Shown piece by piece: positions 28,701 through 36,539 of a stretch of DNA of 64,000 nucleotides (position 1 is the stretch's first letter; the number at the start of each line of letters is the position of its first letter). The stretch comes from Alkalitalea saponilacus (GTDB taxonomy: Bacteria > Bacteroidota > Bacteroidia > Bacteroidales > Marinilabiliaceae), in assembly GCF_900168165.1 (NCBI RefSeq), contig NZ_FUYV01000001.1, positions 1 through 64,000 on the forward strand, given 5' to 3'. A program made the position numbers and the translations under genes. The notes under the pieces are model-generated. The model made no database searches. It saw nothing but the letters and a program-made list of their open reading frames with translations, and was not told where the DNA came from.

Positions 28701-29405
28701 CTGATTTAAACCTGTTCCGGAACCGGAAGAATTGAAATCATTCTGACCAATGACCACATCGGCCGGGATGTTATTTTCATAAGGGATGGCGTTCCAAATC
28801 AATACGCGGTTATTGTTGTGGTCTGTCACAATTAATCTACCATCTGTGGTTACAAACAAACCCGTGGGTCTATTAAGTGACCGTCGCCCTGTACCTTCTG
28901 CGGAGCTGGTAAAAATGGGCTGACCAATCACGACATCGGCTTCCTGACCATTGGTTGTTGGAATGGAGTTCCAAATCAATACTCTGTTGTTTCCAGCATC
29001 GGAAACAATCAGCCGGTTTCCATCAGGACTAAATGCAACACCATCCGATGTACTCATGATGCTTTCGGAAGTTCCATCTGTAATTGTGGTGAAATTGGTA
29101 TTTCCTATCACCACATCTGCAGGAGCCCCATTTGTAGTTGGGAATGAATTCCATATAAATACCCCACAGCCTTGTTGCAAAGCAACTGCCAGAACTCCCT
29201 TTGAACTTACAGCGCTATAGGTTGCACCCAGCAGCGACGATTGATTATAAGTATCATTAATTGTTGCAAAATCAGGCTGACCAAGAACCTGAGAAGCATT
29301 CATGAAATTTGAATAGTTCTGCTGTCCGAAAAGAACAACAGGCATAAACAACAGAAATAAAACAAAAAACAGATTTGGTTTGGTTAAAAGTAGATTTTTT
29401 TTCAT
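25755..29405 (-). CDS. Large secreted multidomain protein with type IX sorting domain
   Basis: The 1216-residue protein begins with a signal peptide (to about residue 28, FGQ). Residues about 35-380 are NHL-like beta-propeller repeats (VLIWNSIPTTNG...ADVVIGQ, repeated about six times). A DUF11/CARDB-like domain lies at about 390-510, a PKD-like domain at 520-600, and HYR repeats at about 610-985 with four near-identical 76-residue units. A SprB-like domain follows at about 1000-1070 (GNPSGSISLTISGGNGSYSF). The C-terminal sorting domain (about 1140-1216) opens MQLIPNPSNG. It is therefore probably exported by the type IX system and attached at the cell surface or released. Ligand and role unknown; adhesion is plausible. 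Confidence 0.85.
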   Translation of the reverse strand: MKKNLLLTKPNLFFVLFLLFMPVVLFGQQNYSNFMNASQVLGQPDFATINDTYNQSSLLGATYSAVSSKGVLAVALQQGCGVFIWNSFPTTNGAPADVVIGNTNFTTITDGTSESIMSTSDGVAFSPDGNRLIVSDAGNNRVLIWNSIPTTNGQEADVVIGQPIFTSSAEGTGRRSLNRPTGLFVTTDGRLIVTDHNNNRVLIWNAIPYENNIPADVVIGQNDFNSSGSGTGLNQLNGPYGVWVAPDGKLVVSDHFNHRVLVYNTIPETNGASADVVVGETSTARTRINRLRNPSGVSLSPDGKLFISDWGNHRVLIFNEIPTTNGANADMVLGQPDFTARTQFNPAGSVDARNMNYPYNVANDINGRLFLSGRYMHRLMIFGDAPTEETDVAITISGVTESVCEGGQVSFTVTLTNHGEIEATGIIATAALPHSFNYEYHEADAGTYNHLSGYWNVKAMAPGESKSLTIIGNVPAASPGNLTAYANLIALNQLDYNYSNNSDNTSFEISIGDVPQGGNLNGPTEVFVNQTVTYSLEGVENAVDYIWDIKGAASVSGSGNSRDVTFGTSPVTIKVFAVSESCTGNVFVLSGFNITEDSTPPVPNIVELPDINSECSVFELTAPTATDDYAGTITGTHDAELPITAQGTKVITWTYDDGHGNTSTQQQNVVIEDVTAPVPDVAELPDITAECMVTELTAPTATDNCAGTITGTHNAELPITAQGTTVITWTYDDGHGNTSTQQQNVVIEDVTAPVPDVAELPDITAECMVTELTAPTATDNCAGTITGTHDAELPITAQGTKVITWTYDDGNGNISTQQQNVVIEDVTAPVPDVTELPDITAECMVTELTAPTATDNCAGTIVGTHDAELPITAQGTTVITWTYDDGHGNTSTQQQNVVIEDVTAPDISQCPENIVAVANTAGCSAIVYWNEPDAIDNCTDNLTVSRSHVPGDIFPLGDTEVVYTFTDQAGNKATCSFMVTVVSDLQISPEKEMVLCYGNPSGSISLTISGGNGSYSFNWNDGEWDESEWTGLFSGTYQVEVTDGYGCLKNSSFAISEPLPINTDVQLEGNVLKALNINADGYRWFNCNFPEIPVANSEEIEFVALQYGEYAVEITVGNCTAVSDCISYFSTFAGEQIVGSMQLIPNPSNGVATLSTDSSREIISIQIYSQSGSLVREYRGLSESLVEIDISDQSGGVYIIEVLYSDDREVIKMIIR
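26703..27614. repeat. Four tandem 228-bp HYR-encoding repeats
   Basis: Landmark ATCTTCTATC-type junctions occur at 26703, 26931, 27159 and 27387, exactly 228 bases apart. The three copies nearest the protein's C-terminus are nearly identical in DNA. The fourth (27387-27614), which encodes the first unit, has drifted. Each unit codes for a 76-residue HYR domain including TAPTATDNCAGTI and VITWTYDDG. Such high DNA identity suggests recent unequal crossing-over or gene conversion, and copy number may vary between strains. Confidence 0.9.
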
Positions 29406-29701
29406 AAGAACGATGTTTAGCTAGACAAGTTTTTACCCGCATTAGCATACTGATTGTGTGAGTTTTAGTTGTCTGAATTTGACGAACGAACTAATTCAAC
29501 TTACGAACTGGTTGAAAATTTAGACAAAGAAGTCACATGGTCGCGATAGAAACAAACAATCAAACTATGAATGAATTACATGAAAAGTACAACGGAAAAT
29601 GAAAAAAATTACCACATTTGTAGAATTGAACCAGTAATTAAATGATGACCCATATTGATTATGGTCCATAGTTTTAATAATAAAAATCAAATGATATCAC
29701 T

Positions 29702-30436
29702 ATGACATTCGATGAATTGTATGATAAAATAGCATCGGGAGAACTAAACAGGCAGGAAGCTCAAAGGCATTTTACCCTTGATTGGATACAAACTGCACGT
29801 AACTATATTGCCGATGTTAACAGGGGATCTCGCATCAACATTCCGGAAGTTATATACGGCGAATATAAATCGGCTTCGCAGAGCGTGGAGATTGCCAGAG
29901 CTCTTTTGGAAAGACATCCACGTGTTTTAGTGTCGCGAAGTCCCCACAATCGGGAAATTGCAGCTCATTTTGAAGCAGAATACGTCATTGAAGAAACTCC
30001 CAATCTTCTGATGATAGGGGAGGCTCCCCCTTCAAGGGGAGCGGTTCTAATCATCAGTGCCGGAGCAGCCGATCATCCGGTTCTTGCAGAATGCGCTCTC
30101 ACATTGCGCTGCATAGGTGTTAAAACCATCGTCTTTGAAGACAGAGGAATCGCTCACCCCACCAGGGTTTTGGATGCAGTGAAGACAGGAATAGAAAACG
30201 ATGTGGCGGCAGTGATTGTTGTTGCCGGAATGGAAGGTGCTTTAGCTCCGTTTGTCGCATCATTGGTTCCGCTGCCTGTTATTGGAGTTCCTACTTCAGT
30301 TGGATATGGTTTCAGGGCTAAGGAAGCTGCTCTTACATCCATGCTGGCTTCGTGTGCACCCAACCTGACTGTGGTTAACATTGACGGAGGATTAAGAGCT
30401 GCTGTGGTGGCCGGACTTATAGCAAAGAACAGATAA
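29702..30436 (+). CDS. larB: LarB, pyridinium-3,5-biscarboxylic acid mononucleotide synthase
   Basis: The 244-residue protein has the LarB/NCAIR mutase-like C-terminal half: RGAVLIISAGAADHPVLAECALTLRC in parts, VAAVIVVAGMEGALAPFVASLV and PVIGVPTSVGYG. In lactate racemase biosynthesis LarB carboxylates and hydrolyses NaAD to make the nickel-pincer precursor. Length agrees with the family. It is followed 13 bases later by larC. larE and the racemase gene larA are not in the window. Confidence 0.92.
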   Translation: MTFDELYDKIASGELNRQEAQRHFTLDWIQTARNYIADVNRGSRINIPEVIYGEYKSASQSVEIARALLERHPRVLVSRSPHNREIAAHFEAEYVIEETPNLLMIGEAPPSRGAVLIISAGAADHPVLAECALTLRCIGVKTIVFEDRGIAHPTRVLDAVKTGIENDVAAVIVVAGMEGALAPFVASLVPLPVIGVPTSVGYGFRAKEAALTSMLASCAPNLTVVNIDGGLRAAVVAGLIAKNR

Positions 30437-30449
30437 AACAATACTTATT

Positions 30450-31250
30450 ATGCAGTTATTTATTAATGCCTCCGGAGGATTTGCCGGTGATATGTTTTCA
30501 GCAGCACTCATAAGTGCCGGTGCTGATGAAAAAATCGTAACCTCAAACATGAAGGCGGCCGCAGAAAAAATAGGAAGAGCTTCGGTGCGCCATCTGCGTA
30601 CTGCAGATGGCAGTTCACGAATGTTGATTGAAGTAGAACACCATCATGGTCATTTATCATCACATAAAGCCATACATCTTTTGGAGCATCTTTTCGAAGA
30701 CTTCAAAATTGAACCACAATACAGGGAATTTGGATTTAAAGTACTAAAGGCTCTGATTCAGGCAGAGAAAATTGCGCACGAAACGCATGACTTCGATATG
30801 GATCACCATCATTTTCATCATCATCACGACCATGAGCAAGGTCATCACCATCATCACCATGAAAATAATGAGCCGGAGGCCTGGTTGCATGAAGCACAGG
30901 ATATATTAATTGACATCATGGGAGCTGTTACAGGATTACAACTGCTAAAAGCTCCTGTTAATGCTAGTCTGTCAGCACCGGTAGCCTATGGCGGAGGGTC
31001 TGTCAGCTTTTCGCATGGCACATTAAAAGTGCCTGCACCTGCCACAAGTGTTATGATTGAAACTAACCAGATCCCGGTAACAGCAGGGCCTATTGAGGTC
31101 GAATTATTTACTCCAACAGGAGCTGCCTTGTTAACAGCATTAAATGCCGTTAGAGTTGAAGTGATTCCAAATGAGTCTCCTCTTTACAAAGGAAGTTCCA
31201 GAGGAACCAAAGACTTGCCAATTCCTCCACTGGAAATCATGTTATTCTAA
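30450..31250 (+). CDS. larC: LarC nickel-insertion protein, N-terminal (LarC1) part only
   Basis: The 266-residue protein opens INASGGFAGDMFSAAL (the LarC N-terminal motif) and carries a strong His-rich stretch at about 108-140 (for example HHHHDHEQGHHHHHH) that would bind nickel. It also has APVAYGGGSVSFSHGTLKVPAPAT and GPIEVELFTPTGAALL. It ends GTKDLPIPPLEIMLF, where usual LarC of about 400 residues goes on into LarC2, the domain with the CTP-dependent nickel-inserting site. Only three bases separate its stop from the end of the convergent regulator gene, so no frameshifted LarC2 can follow. Either LarC2 is elsewhere or this is a divergent role. Confidence 0.85.
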   Translation: MQLFINASGGFAGDMFSAALISAGADEKIVTSNMKAAAEKIGRASVRHLRTADGSSRMLIEVEHHHGHLSSHKAIHLLEHLFEDFKIEPQYREFGFKVLKALIQAEKIAHETHDFDMDHHHFHHHHDHEQGHHHHHHENNEPEAWLHEAQDILIDIMGAVTGLQLLKAPVNASLSAPVAYGGGSVSFSHGTLKVPAPATSVMIETNQIPVTAGPIEVELFTPTGAALLTALNAVRVEVIPNESPLYKGSSRGTKDLPIPPLEIMLF

Positions 31251-31253
31251 AAC

Positions 31254-31961
31254 TTAAACATAGACATTCCCAATTTTTATGAGTTTGGGGATGTCTAAAA
31301 GTTTTATTCGTCTGCCTTGAATCTCAATCAGTTTATCAGCTTTAAACTCAGACAATAACCGAATCACAGATTCGGTTGCTGTTCCAACCATATTAGCCAG
31401 TTCCTCACGCGTTAATGAAATCTGGAGCGTGTAGTCATCGTCAAGTTCAAAAGTATCCATCAACAATAGGAGTACCTCTGCAAGCCTCTCTCTTACTGTC
31501 TTTTGAGCTATATCAGTAAGATATTTGTTGGCTTCTCCCAACTCGCGACATGTCAACTTCATCAAATCCATGGCAAACTCCGGATTAACCTTAATCAAAC
31601 CGGTTAATGTTTCTCCCGGAATATAGCATAATGTGGCATCCTGTATAACTTCCGCGGTGGTGCAAGCCAACTCATCACTAATGACCGAACGGAAAGCAAT
31701 CAAATCACCTGAACGGGCAAACCTGATGATCTGTTCTTTACCATCGAACCCTGTTTTGTAGATTTTTAATATTCCGCTGTTTACGATGTAACTGCCGTTT
31801 ATCCTGCTACCTTCATTGTAAACGATTGCTCCGCGCTTATAGGCTGAGCACTGCATACTTGTTATAGCCTCCTGAACTTGTTCTTCACTCAGACCATTAA
31901 AAATCTCATATTTTTTTAGATCTGGTCGTTCAAATTCCTTAACTTGATGTTCGCGTTTCAT
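31254..31961 (-). CDS. Crp/Fnr-family transcription regulator
   Basis: I start it at the ATG at 31961; the codon before is TTG. The 235-residue protein has a cyclic-nucleotide-type sensor domain (about 20-145, YKRGAIVYNEGS, GSYIVNSGILKIY, GDLIAFRSV), a long dimer helix and a C-terminal winged helix with LTREELANMVGTATESVIRLLSEF as recognition region. There is no N-terminal Fnr cysteine cluster, so no Fe-S sensing is apparent. It is convergent to larC and divergent from the OsmC-like gene, which it may control. In Lactobacillus a Crp/Fnr protein (LarR) controls lar genes; a similar link here is only a guess. Confidence 0.88.
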   Translation of the reverse strand: MKREHQVKEFERPDLKKYEIFNGLSEEQVQEAITSMQCSAYKRGAIVYNEGSRINGSYIVNSGILKIYKTGFDGKEQIIRFARSGDLIAFRSVISDELACTTAEVIQDATLCYIPGETLTGLIKVNPEFAMDLMKLTCRELGEANKYLTDIAQKTVRERLAEVLLLLMDTFELDDDYTLQISLTREELANMVGTATESVIRLLSEFKADKLIEIQGRRIKLLDIPKLIKIGNVYV

Positions 31962-32269
31962 CAATGATTGAATTAAATTGCTTAATAAATAGTATCTCTT
32001 AACCTTTTCCGACTATTCTTCCATTCAGGCATATAGATTATAAGGATATGGCATGATAAGTCAGCAACAAAAGCATAAAAAAACCAGCACAATGATTATT
32101 TTAAACGGAGATTTACTTCGTTTATGAAAAAAGTTAAAACACAATTGCTGTCGTGTATGACTTATTCAACAAAATCATCGAACCAAATGTTTATAACTTT
32201 GTATGGAGCAAAGATAAAAAGAAAGATTAAATTTGCACCATACACCAAATAAATTAAATATATAGATAT
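31962..32269. other. Divergent regulator region
   Basis: These 308 bases between the Crp/Fnr gene and the OsmC-like gene have no coding sequence. TAAATTTG at 32228-32235 (plus strand) is a perfect TAnnTTTG -7 box and would start transcription about 27 bases before the OsmC-like gene. A second match, TAACTTTG, lies 30 bases earlier. No clear dyad operator was found. Confidence 0.45.
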
Positions 32270-32686
32270 ATGATGAACGAGGTAAAAATCAAATGGCAAG
32301 GCAACATGGCATTCGAAAGCGAAATGTTTGGTCATAAAATTACATTGGATGCAGCCAAGGAAGTTGGGGGAGAAGACAAGGGTATTCGCCCCAAGCCGCT
32401 AATGCTTTTGGCATTAGCCGGATGTACCGGAATGGATGTTGTTTCGATGATGAAAAAAATGAGAGTAGATCTGGAAGGTTTGGAGATAAAAGTTGAAGGA
32501 GATCTTTCCGAAGATCATCCCAAAACATACCAATCCATGAAGGTGATTTACGAGTTTAAAGGGAAAGACCTTCCGGTTGAGAAACTTGAACGAGCCGTAC
32601 AATTATCCGAAGAGAAATATTGTGGCGTATCAGCACTTTATAAACAAGTGATTCCGGTAACCACCGAAGTGCGAATTGTTGATTAA
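32270..32686 (+). CDS. OsmC-family protein
   Basis: The 138-residue protein has the OsmC/Ohr-type fold with two redox-type cysteines: Cys in LALAGCTGMDVV and Cys in SEEKYCGVSALY. It has RPKPLMLLALAGC, the usual helix start, and a beta strand EVKIKWQGNMAFES. Ohr and OsmC reduce organic peroxides, but many members of this short group are uncharacterised. The two start ATGs at 32270 and 32273 are equivalent. It lies divergent to the Crp/Fnr gene, a plausible regulator. Confidence 0.85.
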   Translation: MMNEVKIKWQGNMAFESEMFGHKITLDAAKEVGGEDKGIRPKPLMLLALAGCTGMDVVSMMKKMRVDLEGLEIKVEGDLSEDHPKTYQSMKVIYEFKGKDLPVEKLERAVQLSEEKYCGVSALYKQVIPVTTEVRIVD

Positions 32687-32988
32687 GTAACCTTACGATA
32701 GCAGTTACTCATACAATAGATCGTTAGATTATTAGATAAAAGAATGTACTTGATTTTAAATACATTACGAAACTTAAAAACATGTTTGTATGTGGTTGTA
32801 AATCAAGAGCATAAAAAAGTTTAACGAATTTCTATCGTAGATGCAATGAAAAATATAGCATCAATGGGTTCTCTGAGAAAGAAATAGATAGATGCCCGTA
32901 TGGCTCTTCTGTTCCCCTTTGAGGGATTTTACTAGATTTCATCTTCTTGTACCTAAATTACTTACAGAACTCGTATAAAATAACAGAA
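32687..32988. other. Intergenic region before fumC
   Basis: These 302 bases hold no gene. The CCCCTTTGAGGGATTTTAC stretch near 32915-32935 weakly recalls the inner C/G-run arm of the MITEs, but no terminal repeats surround it. No clear promoter was found. Confidence 0.3.
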
Positions 32989-34380
32989 ATGGCATTTCGA
33001 ATAGAAAAGGATACCATGGGAGAAGTGAAAGTTCCCATAGATAAATTATGGGGTGCTCAAACGCAACGCTCCATAATGAACTTTCCTATTGGCTCTCCAG
33101 CTTCAATGCCTATCGAGATAATAAAGGCTTTTGGGTATCTGAAAAAAGCATCGGCGCATGCAAACTATAAACTGGGATTACTTTCGGAAGAAAAAAAGGA
33201 ATTGATCTCCGTAGTCTGTGATGAGATCATCAACGGAAAGCTAAACGACCAATTTCCATTGGTCGTTTGGCAAACAGGCAGTGGCACACAAACCAACATG
33301 AACTGCAATGAAGTCATTTCAAACCGGGCAGAGCAAATCAGAGGAGGTGAACCGGGAGGAGACAACAACTTTATACATCCCAACGATGATGTTAACAAAT
33401 CACAATCCTCAAATGATACTTTCCCGACAGCGATGCATATTGCTGCCATAAAAATTCTGAATGAGGTTACATTACCAGGTATTAAACTTTTACAGAATAC
33501 GCTTGAGACTAAGGCCGGAGAACTAGATGATGTGGTTAAAACCGGCCGTACCCACTTAATGGATGCAACACCATTGACTCTGGGGCAGGAGTTCTCGGCA
33601 TTTGCAGCCCAACTAAAATATGGAATTAATTCCCTGGAACGCACGCTGGATCACCTTTCAGAGCTTGCGCTGGGAGGAACTGCTGTTGGCACAGGCCTGA
33701 ATGCACCAAAAGGTTACGATGAGCTGGTTGCCAGACTTATTTCAGAGTTTACCGGATTCAGTTTCAAAACGGCTCCCAACAAATTTGAAGCTCTTGCCTC
33801 ACAGGATGCTTTGGTTGAAAGTCATGGAGCACTAAAGCAACTGGCAGTAAGCCTGATGAAAATTGCAAATGACATAAGGCTCCTTGCTTCAGGTCCGCGA
33901 TCGGGACTTGGTGAAATTCTTATTCCCGAGAACGAACCCGGATCATCCATCATGCCCGGGAAGGTAAATCCTACTCAGGCGGAAGCGCTAACAATGGTTT
34001 GCGCTCAGATAATGGGAAACGATGTAACCATTTCCATATCGGGATCAAACGGACATCTTCAATTGAATGTCTTCAAACCGGTTATCATCTATAACTTTCT
34101 ACAATCGGCTCAACTTTTAGGAGATGCTTGTGTATCGTTCAACAACAATTGCGCAATTGGGATTAAACCCAACCACGAACGAATAAAAATGCATTTGGAT
34201 AACTCTCTGATGTTGGTGACGGCGCTTAATCCACATATTGGATATTATAAAGCGGCCGAAATTGCAAAAAAAGCGCACAACGAAAACACCACACTGAAAG
34301 AAGCAGCTTTAGCTCTGGGTTATCTCGCAGAGGAAGAATTTGACAAATGGGTAGACCCATCAAAAATGATCGGAAAATAA
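32989..34380 (+). CDS. fumC: Class II fumarate hydratase FumC
   Basis: I start it at the ATG at 32989, giving [28 protein letters not shown], the usual FumC opening; the preceding in-frame stretch has no support. The 463-residue enzyme interconverts fumarate and malate. It has [50 protein letters not shown] and the family signature [15 protein letters not shown] with the catalytic Ser. Class II enzymes need no Fe-S cluster. It is followed 18 bases later by mscS. Confidence 0.95.
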   Translation: MAFRIEKDTMGEVKVPIDKLWGAQTQRSIMNFPIGSPASMPIEIIKAFGYLKKASAHANYKLGLLSEEKKELISVVCDEIINGKLNDQFPLVVWQTGSGTQTNMNCNEVISNRAEQIRGGEPGGDNNFIHPNDDVNKSQSSNDTFPTAMHIAAIKILNEVTLPGIKLLQNTLETKAGELDDVVKTGRTHLMDATPLTLGQEFSAFAAQLKYGINSLERTLDHLSELALGGTAVGTGLNAPKGYDELVARLISEFTGFSFKTAPNKFEALASQDALVESHGALKQLAVSLMKIANDIRLLASGPRSGLGEILIPENEPGSSIMPGKVNPTQAEALTMVCAQIMGNDVTISISGSNGHLQLNVFKPVIIYNFLQSAQLLGDACVSFNNNCAIGIKPNHERIKMHLDNSLMLVTALNPHIGYYKAAEIAKKAHNENTTLKEAALALGYLAEEEFDKWVDPSKMIGK

Positions 34381-34398
34381 ACTTAAACCATAAAAATT

Positions 34399-35316
34399 AT
34401 GACAGAATATTTTTCAACAGAATTCTGGGAAAACATGATAAGGAGCCTTTCAAACTGGGTTATTTCTGAATTACCCGGAATAGTTATTATTTTACTGGCA
34501 TTTGCAATTTTTTTGAAAATTCTTAGATTTTCAAAAGCGCAGTTTCGAAAAATTCTGTATAAGCGTGCCGAAGAAGATGAGCATGTTGATACGGTTGAGG
34601 CTCATAAAAGAATAACTACGCTCACCTCCATTATTCATGCATTTTTAAAGATTGTGCTTTATATGGTGGTAATAATGATGCTTTTGAGTTCGTTTAGCGT
34701 AAATATAGGTCCTATTCTGGCCAGTGCAGGAATTTTAGGTCTGGCAATTGGTTTTGGTGCACAAGAATTGGTACGTGATTACATCGCAGGTTTTTTCATG
34801 TTGCTGGATAATCAGATAAGAAGAGGTGATGTGGCCATAATAAATGGTACCGGGGGGTTGGTCGAAAGATTAGAACTCCGCACCATAACCCTGAGAGATG
34901 TGAGCGGCGTGGTGCATATTTTCCAAAACGGGAAAATTAACAGCATCTCCAACATGACCAAAGAATGGTCCGCCATGACCTTTGATATTGGCGTAGCATA
35001 CAAAGAGGATGTTGACAACGTAATGAGAGTAATGAAAGAGGTTGGGGATGAATTGTATAACGATGATGCTTTCAAAATACATATCATAGAGCCCATGGAA
35101 GTATCTGGCCTCAATGAGTTTGGCGATAGTGCGCTGGTGATCCGTGCAAGAATAAAGACAAAACCAGGCCAGCAATGGGGAATTGGAAGAGAATACCGTA
35201 AGCGCCTCAAGAAAGCGTTTGATCTGAATAACATCGAAATTCCATTCCCACATACCACGATTTACTGGGGAGAAGAGATAAAACCTTTAAATTTAAATGT
35301 TCAACAACAGAATTAA
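34399..35316 (+). CDS. MscS-type small-conductance mechanosensitive channel
   Basis: The 305-residue inner-membrane protein has an N-terminal hydrophobic helix (about 22-42), a second near 80-100 and the MscS pore helix ILASAGILGLAIGFGAQELV, followed by DYIAGFFMLLDNQIRRGDVAIIN and a beta/alpha-beta vestibule domain (IPFPHTTIYWG). It should release solutes on osmotic downshift. Length is near that of E. coli MscS (286). The gene follows fumC closely. Confidence 0.92.
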   Translation: MTEYFSTEFWENMIRSLSNWVISELPGIVIILLAFAIFLKILRFSKAQFRKILYKRAEEDEHVDTVEAHKRITTLTSIIHAFLKIVLYMVVIMMLLSSFSVNIGPILASAGILGLAIGFGAQELVRDYIAGFFMLLDNQIRRGDVAIINGTGGLVERLELRTITLRDVSGVVHIFQNGKINSISNMTKEWSAMTFDIGVAYKEDVDNVMRVMKEVGDELYNDDAFKIHIIEPMEVSGLNEFGDSALVIRARIKTKPGQQWGIGREYRKRLKKAFDLNNIEIPFPHTTIYWGEEIKPLNLNVQQQN

Positions 35317-35324
35317 TTCATATT

Positions 35325-35361
35325 AATTTATCCGATGACTCTGAAAGTCATCGGATAAATT
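35325..35361. terminator. Bidirectional terminator between mscS and the GH26 remnant
   Basis: AATTTATCCGATGACT (35325-35340) and AGTCATCGGATAAATT (35346-35361) form a perfect 16-bp stem with loop CTGAA. It ends the fumC-mscS transcript and, on the minus strand, lies directly after the stop of the GH26 remnant, with only a few bases between. Confidence 0.85.
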
Positions 35362-35366
35362 CTCCA

Positions 35367-35579
35367 CTATTTTAAATCCGGCATTTGATCCCGGGTTAAA
35401 ACATAATCTCTACTAAAAGCATCTCTCCACCAATCAGCATCAGCAAATTCATGCCCCTCTGCGGCAAACGCTGTACCGTTCACATTGACCGTACGATTAT
35501 AATCGTACCATGGCATAAAAAAAGACCATTTTGCTCCGGCCTCCCATTGAGAAGAGATGGTTGATAGGTTGAATATAAT
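35367..35579 (-). pseudogene. C-terminal remnant of a GH26 endo-beta-mannanase
   Basis: On the minus strand an open stretch of about 70 codons, ending in TAG at 35367-35369 and beginning after an in-frame TGA, reads AGAKWSFFMPWYDYNRT, then ADADWWRDAFSRDYVLTRDQMPDLK. This is the end of Bacteroidota family GH26 mannanases (a W.F.PWYD segment, a WW.DA helix and an R-D-E/Q-MP-LK tail). The start, the rest of the barrel and the catalytic glutamates are absent. No start codon precedes the homology, so it is a decayed or deleted gene. It lies immediately after the GH16 gene, at the end of the polysaccharide locus. Confidence 0.78.
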
Positions 35580-35610
35580 TCAAAAAGATAACAACTATAA
35601 GATAGAGATT

Positions 35611-36423
35611 CTAATTACGAAAACGATAAACCCTTACATAATCAATTAACATGGCCGCAGGAAAAATGGAATCGTCAACGCCTTGCTGACCTCCCCAGTT
35701 TCCTCCTACTGCAACATTCAGCAACAAATGAAATTTTTGATCAAACGGCCATTCAGCAGAGCCTTGCCCACTGTTATTAAAAGTAAAAACTAACTCGTCA
35801 TTAATAATAAAGTCGATTTTTTCTGAGCACCACTCAACTGCATAAATGTGAAATTCATACTCGCTTTGGGGTAAAAAAACAGAAGTGCCTTTTTGTGTGT
35901 TAATCATGTGATTGAACGTCTCTGTATGGACAGTAACAAATACAGAATCGGGTATAAATCCCACATGCTCAACTATATCAATTTCGCCGCTATTTGGCCA
36001 TCTTCCGTATTCACTGTCTGTTGGTAACATCCAGATTGCCGGCCATATGCCTCTGCCTCCTGGTAGCTTGGCTCGAACTTCCACACGTCCGTATTTCCAA
36101 TCTCCTTTATGCCGAGTGGTCAGACGGGCTGAAGTATAATCAAAACTATGTATCCGTTCCTTTTGAACTTTAATATGCAGAAAACCTCCCTCTACCCAGA
36201 CATTCTTTGGCTCTGCATAGGTATAATATTGAAGTTCCTTATTACCCCATCCATAGGTATTTCCTATGGTATCATAATTCCATTTCAATGGATCTGGTAA
36301 GCCATGGTAATTAAACTCATCGCTCCAAACCAATTGCCAGTCAGATGAAGATCTGGTGGTTGTGCACCCCGGTTTTAGCAACACCAAACAGAATAACAAA
36401 ACAACCTTAAACCTAAGTTGCAT
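35611..36423 (-). CDS. GH16 family lipoprotein, probable endo-beta-1,3-glucanase
   Basis: I start at the ATG at 36423, giving MQLRFKVVLLFCLVLLKPGC with Cys20 as lipid anchor; the ATG at 36441 is an alternative. The 270-residue product has the GH16 catalytic motif GEIDIVEHVG with E147, D149 and E152, the aromatic YGRVEVRAKLPGGRGIWPAIWMLP region and the terminal ALIDYVRVYR-like strand. The GH16 laminarinase-like group cuts beta-1,3 or mixed-linkage glucans. The enzyme should sit on the outer membrane next to the SusCD importer. Substrate beyond beta-glucan is not certain. Confidence 0.88.
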   Translation of the reverse strand: MQLRFKVVLLFCLVLLKPGCTTTRSSSDWQLVWSDEFNYHGLPDPLKWNYDTIGNTYGWGNKELQYYTYAEPKNVWVEGGFLHIKVQKERIHSFDYTSARLTTRHKGDWKYGRVEVRAKLPGGRGIWPAIWMLPTDSEYGRWPNSGEIDIVEHVGFIPDSVFVTVHTETFNHMINTQKGTSVFLPQSEYEFHIYAVEWCSEKIDFIINDELVFTFNNSGQGSAEWPFDQKFHLLLNVAVGGNWGGQQGVDDSIFPAAMLIDYVRVYRFRN

Positions 36424-36539
36424 TAACTGATATTTCCCCATACAAAAAACATAAGAGATCAATAATAACTAATATCCACCTCCTACAAAGCAAGAGGTGG
36501 ATATATTCTCAGATGATTTACTTAGTTAATAGCCAGAAT

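Noticed and set aside
30005-30040. GGGAGGCTCCCCC...GGGGAG inside larB, similar to the MITE hairpin arm
   Set aside because: It is in frame in a conserved coding stretch with no disruption, so it is chance similarity.
32905-32940. C/G-run segment like the MITE interior
   Set aside because: Too short and no terminal repeats around it.
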